A stretch of DNA of 7,211 nucleotides, taken from the NCBI GenBank assembly GCA_002790175.1, contig PFUQ01000055.1, positions 1 to 7,211 of the forward strand. Reading direction: 5' to 3'. Source of the DNA: Flavobacteriales bacterium CG_4_9_14_3_um_filter_32_8. GTDB lineage: Bacteria > Bacteroidota > Bacteroidia > Flavobacteriales_E > Vicingaceae. The position numbers and the translations under genes were made by a program. Each line of letters opens with the position of its first letter. Positions within the stretch are counted from its first letter, which is position 1. Positions 1 to 5,342 of this stretch are shown here, one piece after another. The notes under the pieces are model-generated. The model made no database searches and was not told the DNA's origin. It worked only from the letters and a program-made list of their open reading frames with translations.

Positions 1-542
1 CCCCGAATAACTGGATTGGATTGCAAAATATAGGATTCTTTGGTTTCATTAAGGTTCCACAAAACAAGAATAAAGAAATAAGAATGACCTCCAAAACTCT
101 GTTTTAATCCACCTCCTATATAAGGATTAACAATATTTATTCTAGTATTTACATCATATTCAATGTTGATTATCTCCAACTCTGTATGAAATAAAATAGG
201 GATGTTGCTAAAAATGTATTCTCCAAAAATTCTACCTCCATAAATGCTCGTGTTAAAATTGGATGGTTTATCAGAGTAATAGGTATAGTTTCCACCAATT
301 CCAGCTAAAATATTATCTGTAAAATAATAACCAATAGAAGGAGAAACCTCAATGTAAGTAATGTCACCAAAAGTCATTCCTAAGCCACCACCGATGGTTA
401 CTCTTTCCCAATCAAAACCACTACTTTTTTTGTCTTTGGTCGTAGTATTGGTTTTTTCACCAAAAACATACGAATCTTCGTCTTGAGAAAAACCTAAAGT
501 TGAAATAACTAGTGTTATTATGAGTAGAAAATACTTCGTCAT
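1..542 (-). CDS. Outer-membrane beta-barrel protein, 3' end outside window
   Basis: The frame opens with ATG at 542-540 and stays open through 180 codons to the window edge, so the C-terminus is missing. I translated it by hand. Residues 1-20 form a signal peptide (MTKYFLLII...LGFSQ) with the A/S-Q type end common in Bacteroidota. A short polar linker (about 20-42, rich in T, K, D, E) follows. After that come alternating amphipathic, Gly- and aromatic-rich strands, such as 'VTIGGGLGMTFGD', 'YIEVSPSIGYYF', 'ILAGIGGNYTYY' and 'YGGRIFGEYIF', which is the pattern of a small 8-10-stranded porin-like barrel. The last visible residues (SNPVIRG) suggest that little is missing. It starts 12 bases after the thioesterase stop, so it may be read from the same message. 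No specific function or ligand can be named. The barrel call is by pattern, not by a recognised family signature. Confidence 0.75.
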   Translation of the reverse strand, partial: MTKYFLLIITLVISTLGFSQDEDSYVFGEKTNTTTKDKKSSGFDWERVTIGGGLGMTFGDITYIEVSPSIGYYFTDNILAGIGGNYTYYSDKPSNFNTSIYGGRIFGEYIFSNIPILFHTELEIINIEYDVNTRINIVNPYIGGGLKQSFGGHSYFFILVLWNLNETKESYILQSNPVIR

Positions 543-554
543 AAATCAAAATTA

Positions 555-992
555 CTAAATTTTGTATGAATTAATTTCAGCTAACAATATTTTACTTTTC
601 ACAAACACTCCACTTCCAGTCGCAATTAATTTTCCTTCTTCGTTAAATAACTTAGCTCTTGCTTCCAATTTATTTCCCATATTTTTTAAAAGTTCTCCTT
701 TAGCGATGAGTTTGCCTTTGTTTGTTGGTTGTAATAATTCTGTTTGAAAAGAAACCGTTAACACAAAAACATCTTCGACTATAGAATTTGCTGCAAAAAA
801 GGCTGCATCATCCAACATTTTAAAATAAACGGAACCATGTACTGCATTTGCAGCATGAAAAAAATCCTCTTTTACCTCAATTGTTACTACTGCTTTTCCT
901 TCTGAAATCTTAATTTCTGAAAGATAAAATTTATTAATTGGAGCAGACAAATAGCTATTTTCCAATTTAGAATGGTGTTCGCTTTTTATCAT
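555..992 (-). CDS. PaaI-like hotdog-fold thioesterase
   Basis: This 145-residue protein has the normal length of a single hotdog domain and no signal peptide, so it should act in the cytoplasm. Family members hydrolyse acyl-CoA thioesters to free acids. The core signature is visible: N49 and 'VHGSVYFKMLDDAAFFAANS' (51-70), which matches the HGG...xLxDxAxxxA pattern on the central helix. H52-G53 and D61/D62 are the likely active-site region. Later strands read 'VLTVSFQTELLQP' (77-89) and 'LIATGSGVFV' (122-131), the usual last strand of the fold. The third residue of the HGG motif is Ser here, which is a mild variation. The ATG overlaps the stop of the upstream aldehyde dehydrogenase as ATGA, which fixes the start and suggests translational coupling. 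The product of the dehydrogenase or a related CoA ester may be its substrate, but nothing in the sequence names the acyl group. Confidence 0.85.
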   Translation of the reverse strand: MIKSEHHSKLENSYLSAPINKFYLSEIKISEGKAVVTIEVKEDFFHAANAVHGSVYFKMLDDAAFFAANSIVEDVFVLTVSFQTELLQPTNKGKLIAKGELLKNMGNKLEARAKLFNEEGKLIATGSGVFVKSKILLAEINSYKI

Positions 993-2377
993 AAAACTGA
1001 ACTTTTAATTACCATCAATTTGTCCCTCGTCATTTCATCCATTGTAAAAGGTATTCCTCCAACTCCTATTCCTGATGCATCTCTACCTCCAAAAGGCATC
1101 CAATCTACTCGAAAAGCAGTATGGTCGTTAACCATTATAGCTGAAGCATTTAATTTTTTAACTGTATCTAGTGCAACATCAATATTTTTTGTAAAAACTG
1201 CTGCCTGAAAATGAACATCTAAACTGTTAGCAATAGCTATTGCTTTATCTCTATTTTTAAATGAATAGATACAAATAACTGGTCCAAAAATTTCTAAAGT
1301 TGAAACTTTAACATGTTGTGGAGGATTTAATAATACTGTTGGTTGGTAACAGGTATCAGAAATTCGTTTTCCACCAACTAATAATTTTGCTCCAGCTTTC
1401 ACCGCTTCATTTACCCATTCTTCCACTCTATCTACTTCTTGTGGTGAAATTAACGGACCTACTTCTGTTTTGGCATCTAGTTGATTTCCAACTACTAATT
1501 TACTTGCCAACTTAGCCAATTGGTTGGCTAATTCCTCACAAATACTATGATGTGCAAATACTTTTTGTACAGAAACACAAACTTGTCCAGCGTGATAAAA
1601 AGCACCTTTTAATACTAGAGGAAGCATTTCTTTAAAATCAGCATCCTTTTCAACAATTACAGGAGCAACGCCTCCGTGTTCCAGTGCACATCGAGTTCCA
1701 GAAGCTAATATTGATTTTAAATACCAGCCTACTTTTGATGAACCAATAAAAGATAAATAATTTATTCTTTTATCCTTCACCAATCCTTCCGCAACTTTGT
1801 GGTCGCAAATCATTACCTGACACCAGCCTTCTGGTAAACCAGCTTCAATTAAAATATTTACCAATGAAATACATGACAATGGAGTTGAGTTGGCTGGTTT
1901 TACAATTACCGGACAGCCTGCTGCAACTGCTGTTACAACTTGATGTACAATTAAATTTAATGGGTGGTTAAATGCACTGATGGATAACACGACCCCAATA
2001 GGTTCTTTAGTAGTGAAAGCAATCCTATTTTCAGAAGCTTTTGTTAAGCCCATCGGAATTTGTTCGCCCTTAAGTTGACCAATATGTTCGGCTGCTAATT
2101 TTACTCCATTTATGGCTCTTAGCACTTCTACTTTAGAATCTAAATAAGGTTTACCACCTTCTTGAGCTGCTGTGATGGCTAACTCTTCCATTCTTTCATT
2201 CATTAGTTCAGCAGTTCGTTCCAAAATAGCGATACGCTCATGAGCAGGAATCCACAATGCTTGATTTTGAAATAATGCATAAGCAGTTTTAAGTGCTTTT
2301 TCAGCCTGTTCTTTTCCCATTAAAGGAACTTCTTTTATCAAGCTTAAATCGTATGGTGAAAATACTTTTAACTTCAT
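989..2377 (-). CDS. Aldehyde dehydrogenase family protein (NAD(P)-dependent)
   Basis: This 462-residue cytoplasmic enzyme should oxidise an aldehyde to a carboxylic acid (or an activated acid) with NAD(P)+. The full set of family landmarks is present: oxyanion Asn N137 in 'SAFNHPLN', cofactor Lys K160 in 'VIVKPANSTP', the Rossmann-type 'SFIGSSKVG' (209-217), general base E233 in 'ALEHGG', catalytic C267 in 'HAGQVCVSVQ', and E362 in 'LEIFGPV'. The C-terminal 'FRVDWMPFGG' (422-431) followed by 'SGIGVGGIPF' resembles the lactaldehyde / phosphonoacetaldehyde-type branch of the superfamily. That is recall of family resemblance and does not fix the substrate. It is slightly short but complete, with no frameshift. 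The ATG lies 1 base after the YceI stop and there is no clear Shine-Dalgarno sequence, so expression probably depends on coupling. The stop overlaps the thioesterase start. This linkage argues for a joint role with a lipid-derived or carrier-bound aldehyde, which is inference. Confidence 0.93.
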   Translation of the reverse strand: MKLKVFSPYDLSLIKEVPLMGKEQAEKALKTAYALFQNQALWIPAHERIAILERTAELMNERMEELAITAAQEGGKPYLDSKVEVLRAINGVKLAAEHIGQLKGEQIPMGLTKASENRIAFTTKEPIGVVLSISAFNHPLNLIVHQVVTAVAAGCPVIVKPANSTPLSCISLVNILIEAGLPEGWCQVMICDHKVAEGLVKDKRINYLSFIGSSKVGWYLKSILASGTRCALEHGGVAPVIVEKDADFKEMLPLVLKGAFYHAGQVCVSVQKVFAHHSICEELANQLAKLASKLVVGNQLDAKTEVGPLISPQEVDRVEEWVNEAVKAGAKLLVGGKRISDTCYQPTVLLNPPQHVKVSTLEIFGPVICIYSFKNRDKAIAIANSLDVHFQAAVFTKNIDVALDTVKKLNASAIMVNDHTAFRVDWMPFGGRDASGIGVGGIPFTMDEMTRDKLMVIKSSVL

Positions 2378-2378
2378 T

Positions 2379-2933
2379 TTAATTTGTTTCTATATGAACT
2401 TGAATGCTAAGTGCATTACCTATATTATTTCCTTTAAACCAATTGTTAAAATTCAATCCCCATTTGAGTACATCAATAGTAAACATGATAGAATTGAGTA
2501 TTAATTTTTTTTCAACTTTTTCCGAAATGATTTTAAATTTAACTGGTTTGGTTATTCCATTTAAAGTTAAATTTCCAGTCAACATTTCTTCAACATTTTC
2601 TGTAATTTCAAATTTTGCGGTAGGATATGTGCCTACATTAAAAAATTGATTACTGCTTATTTCTTTAATAATGTGTTTTTCGTTCTCTGCACCATCAGTA
2701 TCAACAATAGAAATTCTTTTCATATCAATAATAATTTTCCCTCCAATTAATTTTCCTTTTTTTAGTTCTATAAAACCCTCTTTAATTGCAATTGTTCCGT
2801 TGTGTCCTCCAATATCCATCGTACATTGCCAATTAACATTGCTATTTAAAGAATCTACTTTAAGTGTTTGAGCATAAAAAGTTGGAAGACTTAAGATTGT
2901 TATAACAATAATTGATAAAATTTTTACTTTCAT
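2379..2933 (-). CDS. YceI-family periplasmic lipid-binding protein
   Basis: This 184-residue protein has a clear signal peptide: Lys near the start, a hydrophobic run over about 5-19, and cleavage likely after 'FYA' before Q22. The mature part shows the YceI pattern. 'SNVNWQCTMDIGGHNGTIAIKEG' (31-53) resembles the family's SxVxW...GxHxGxI opening. It is followed by 'LIGGKIIIDMKRI' (62-74), the Asp-rich turn 'VDTDG' (77-81), 'SNQFFNVGTYPTAKFEIT' (94-111) and the hallmark 'GNLTLNGITKPVKF' (120-133). Known YceI proteins are eight-stranded lipocalin-like barrels that bind polyisoprenoid or other long amphipathic lipids. The protein should therefore act in the periplasm while its two partners downstream are cytoplasmic. 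It is the first gene of the cluster, 105 bases after the phosphatase gene. The ATG is supported by the signal peptide. The ligand is unknown. Confidence 0.93.
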   Translation of the reverse strand: MKVKILSIIVITILSLPTFYAQTLKVDSLNSNVNWQCTMDIGGHNGTIAIKEGFIELKKGKLIGGKIIIDMKRISIVDTDGAENEKHIIKEISSNQFFNVGTYPTAKFEITENVEEMLTGNLTLNGITKPVKFKIISEKVEKKLILNSIMFTIDVLKWGLNFNNWFKGNNIGNALSIQVHIETN

Positions 2934-3038
2934 ACTAATTCATTTCTTTAAGCCTACCGCACAAACATTCTGTATTCTTTTCCCAATCACCCCTTACGTT
3001 TCCGTCAGCTGACGGAGAAAGGCTTACATTTCTTGCCT
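2934..3038 (-). other. Intergenic gap between phosphatase and YceI operon
   Basis: This 105-base gap is the longest non-coding stretch in the window. It carries the perfect palindrome at 3001-3016. A 7-base inverted pair surrounds it at a distance (TAAGCCT at 2949-2955 and AGGCTTA at 3020-3026). A 6-base pair (AAAGGC 3018-3023, GCCTTT 3035-3040) reaches into the stop codon of the upstream gene. It is the only place in the window with room for a promoter for the YceI-dehydrogenase-thioesterase cluster, but I could not find a convincing Bacteroidota-type -33/-7 pair. The AT-rich bases just before the YceI ATG show no strong ribosome binding site. Confidence 0.6.
3001..3016. repeat. Perfect 16-base intergenic palindrome
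   Basis: TCCGTCAGCTGACGGA is identical to its own reverse complement. As RNA it could fold with a 6-base stem and an AGCT loop on either strand. It starts 23 bases downstream of the upstream phosphatase stop codon. On the transcribed strand it is followed by AACGTAAGG, not a run of T, so it is not a canonical intrinsic terminator. It could be a transcript-end stabiliser, a protein-binding operator or a member of a dispersed palindromic repeat family. The core is GC-rich against AT-rich flanks. Confidence 0.7.
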
Positions 3039-3042
3039 TTAT
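3028..3042 (-). repeat. 15-base direct repeat of the upstream gene's own 3' region
   Basis: The 15 bases at 3028-3042, overlapping the stop of the TPR phosphatase gene, are identical to 3188-3202 inside the same gene, exactly 160 bases away and in the same orientation. The inner copy encodes most of the conserved 'DKGKKLM' segment of the phosphatase domain. The outer copy mostly lies past the stop codon. It may be chance, a duplication scar, or the edge of the element that carries the neighbouring palindrome. Confidence 0.5.
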
Positions 3043-5342
3043 ACTCTAACGCCTATAATACAAACATCGTCAACTTGCTCCAAATTTCCTTTCCATTTTT
3101 CAAAATAATTACGAATCAATTCTAATTGCTTATCCATGGTTTCATTATTAATTTCAATTAATAATTTTTTGAAGGGTTGATACATTAATTTCTTGCCTTT
3201 ATCACCGCCAAATTGATCGGCAAAGCCATCAGAAAAAATATAAATGGTATCTCCTTTATTTAATTGAATTGAATGGGTGGTATAATTTTCTCTATTCTCT
3301 ACCTTACCTATCGACTGTTTGTTGGCTTTAATTTCTTCAATATCATCTTCTGCATTTCTAATTATCCACAACGGATTTTTTGCTCCTGCATATTGTAGTT
3401 CGTTAGTTTTTGTATTTAACATACATAAAGCAATATCCATCCCATCACGAATATTATCCATTTCTCCGAGACTGGAAACTGTTGATTGGTTGAGTTGATT
3501 TTCTACAATCTCGCTTGTTTTATCTAATAGTTGACCTGGGTTAGTTAAGTTAAAATCTCTAGTAGCTCTATTTAATGCATTGTTACAAACAACACTCACC
3601 AAAGCACCAGGAACACCATGCCCAGTGCAATCGGCTGCAGCGAATAAAATAATATTCTCCCCTTGAGGGGAGCTAGAGGGGTGATTATCACCCACCTTTA
3701 ATCCTCCCTCAAGGGAGGAAATCGACTCCACCCAATAAAAATCTCCTGCAACGATGTCTTTTGGTTGATAATAAATAAAACTATTTGGGAGTAATTCTTT
3801 AACTGATTGTCTGGATGGTAAAATAGCTTCCTGTATTCTTTTAGCATAGTTGATGGAATCTGTAATTTCTATATTTTTTTCTTCTATCACCAATTTTTGT
3901 TTTCTAGTAATTTTTAAGCGATTAAAGACAAAAAGTAAAAACACGACAACCAATATCAAAATTGCTGCGGTAGAAATTGTTACTATTTGCTGTTTTTTCT
4001 TTTCTGCTTGTTTAACTGCAATTATTTTTTGATATTCTAAATCATCTATTACTTTTTGTTTTTCATATTCGTATTTTGCTTGTTGTTTTATCGTTGATTT
4101 TTGAGTTTCCTCATTGTTAATACTATCGCGCATATTAATGTATAATTCAAACATTTCTAAAGCTTGTGTTCCTTTATTTTGCTTTTTGTAAATTTCACTT
4201 AATAAATGTGCAGCATTTCTAATGTTTTTTGGATAACCCAATTCCTTTGAAATTTGAAAACTACGATTTACGTAATCAAAAGCCTGTTGATACTGTTCTT
4301 GAGCTATCAAAATTTTTGCAATGCTGTTTAAAGAATAAGTCATCCCATCTTTGTCTCCAATTTCTTTCCGAATTTTTAAACTTTCATACAAATTTTCTAA
4401 TGCAGTTTGTCTTTTGGTATTAATAGTGTTGGTATTTCCACCATATTTTATAAGTTCTTCTGCTTGGCTAGCATATATACCACCAATAATGTTTAGACTA
4501 GCTGAAATACCTTCTTTATCTCCAATTTCTCTGCGAATTTTTAAGCTCTTTTGTTGGTATGAAAGAGCTTTCTCTCTTTTGATATCAACTAAATCATAGT
4601 TTTCACCCTTTTTATTAATTTCTTGAGCTTGATTATTATAAACGACACTAATGTTATTATATAAATCAGCGATACCTTGTTGGTAGTCAATCTCCTTATA
4701 TTTTTCTAAGCTTAAATAATAAAATTCTAACCCTTTATCAAAATCATCTTGGTGTTCATAAATATAACCGATGTTATTTAAGCTAGTGGCAATATTTTGT
4801 TTGTTTCCCATTGCTTCAGCAATTTTCAAGCTTTGATGATAATATTTTAATGCTTTTTTTATCTCCCCTTTTTCCATATAAATATATCCTATGCTGATGT
4901 AATAAGTAAAAAGAGCTTCTTTATCATCTATCTCTTCTGAAATAGGTTTTGCTTTATGATAATATTCAATTGCTTTATCAGTATTTCCTTTTGCTAAGTA
5001 GGCATATCCAATGTTATTTAATGCTCCAGTAAGAGATTTTAAAAAAGCTTTTCTAGTATTTTTGTCAGATTTTGGTAATTTATTTAACGCTTTTTCTGCA
5101 ATATTTTTAGCTTTCTCACACAAAGGAATGATAGTGTCTAAATTAGAAACATACAAAATTTCTGCTAATGTTAAATATGCATTTGCCTTTGAAGTATCAT
5201 AACTGGCAATGTCATAAATTATTCTGTTAAGCGTATCAATTTGATGCTGCTCCTCCACAGAAAAGTTTTGAGCAAAACATTTTGTGTTCACGGAAAAGTT
5301 CAGAAGAACTACAATAATTATTAAATATTTGAAGAAACTCAT
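3039..5342 (-). CDS. TPR sensor with SpoIIE/PP2C-type serine phosphatase domain
   Basis: This 767-residue protein probably dephosphorylates a Ser/Thr-phosphorylated regulator in response to a periplasmic or membrane-near signal. In order it has: a signal peptide (1-24, ending 'KCFA'); about seven TPRs over 105-406, for example 'NNIGYAYLAKGNTDKAIEYY' (109-128); a charged coiled coil (410-450); one membrane helix (453-474); a second short helix with 'ITDSINYAKRIQ' (492-503); and a SpoIIE phosphatase domain (515-767). The metal-binding aspartates are all there: D534 in 'GDFYW', D571 in 'DCTGHGVPGA', D633 in 'RDGMD', D705 in 'SDGFADQ' and D758/D759 in 'VDDV'. Two TPRs (229-275 and 284-330) carry 15-18 residue inserts between their helices. 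Residues 542-562 are encoded by a palindromic insert. The ATG overlaps the upstream stop as ATGA, so it is probably coupled to the paralogous sensor. The cytoplasmic target is not visible. Confidence 0.92.
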   Translation of the reverse strand: MSFFKYLIIIVVLLNFSVNTKCFAQNFSVEEQHQIDTLNRIIYDIASYDTSKANAYLTLAEILYVSNLDTIIPLCEKAKNIAEKALNKLPKSDKNTRKAFLKSLTGALNNIGYAYLAKGNTDKAIEYYHKAKPISEEIDDKEALFTYYISIGYIYMEKGEIKKALKYYHQSLKIAEAMGNKQNIATSLNNIGYIYEHQDDFDKGLEFYYLSLEKYKEIDYQQGIADLYNNISVVYNNQAQEINKKGENYDLVDIKREKALSYQQKSLKIRREIGDKEGISASLNIIGGIYASQAEELIKYGGNTNTINTKRQTALENLYESLKIRKEIGDKDGMTYSLNSIAKILIAQEQYQQAFDYVNRSFQISKELGYPKNIRNAAHLLSEIYKKQNKGTQALEMFELYINMRDSINNEETQKSTIKQQAKYEYEKQKVIDDLEYQKIIAVKQAEKKKQQIVTISTAAILILVVVFLLFVFNRLKITRKQKLVIEEKNIEITDSINYAKRIQEAILPSRQSVKELLPNSFIYYQPKDIVAGDFYWVESISSLEGGLKVGDNHPSSSPQGENIILFAAADCTGHGVPGALVSVVCNNALNRATRDFNLTNPGQLLDKTSEIVENQLNQSTVSSLGEMDNIRDGMDIALCMLNTKTNELQYAGAKNPLWIIRNAEDDIEEIKANKQSIGKVENRENYTTHSIQLNKGDTIYIFSDGFADQFGGDKGKKLMYQPFKKLLIEINNETMDKQLELIRNYFEKWKGNLEQVDDVCIIGVRV
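3655..3720 (-). repeat. Composite palindromic element read in frame (about 66 bases)
   Basis: Three hairpins lie in a row. The first has arms CTCCCCT/AGGGGAG (3657-3672, 2-base centre). The second has GGGTGAT/ATCACCC (3679-3693, 1-base centre). The third has TCCTCCCT/AGGGAGGA (3702-3719, 2-base centre). The outer two are imperfect inverted copies of each other, so the whole is one large imperfect palindrome. My count over 3657-3720 is 35 G+C in 64 bases, far above the AT-rich surroundings. It encodes residues about 542-562 (SSLEGGLKV...SSSPQGE) between two strands of the phosphatase domain, where the neighbouring paralog has only a short turn ('AGELNNGN'). Of the six possible reading frames through it, only the one in use is free of stop codons. 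From memory, sequences like this recur in Bacteroidota genomes, which I could not verify here. Confidence 0.85.

Noticed and set aside
2041..2377. Truncated N-terminus of the aldehyde dehydrogenase
   Set aside because: The opening 'KVFSPYD' matches the usual start of this family and the ATG follows the YceI stop by one base, so the slightly short length is natural.
2962..2987. Bacteroidota-type promoter for the YceI operon (AATGTTTG with TTGG upstream)
   Set aside because: The -7-like element has one mismatch, and the only -33-like bases lie about 13 bases away, short of the usual 17-23, so the match is too weak to annotate.
3001..3020. Intrinsic terminator at the intergenic palindrome
   Set aside because: The stem is strong, but neither strand has a T-rich tail after it.
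4412..4656. Frameshift or damage in the middle TPRs
   Set aside because: The irregular repeats are continuous in frame and both follow the same expanded pattern, so they are inserts and not decay.
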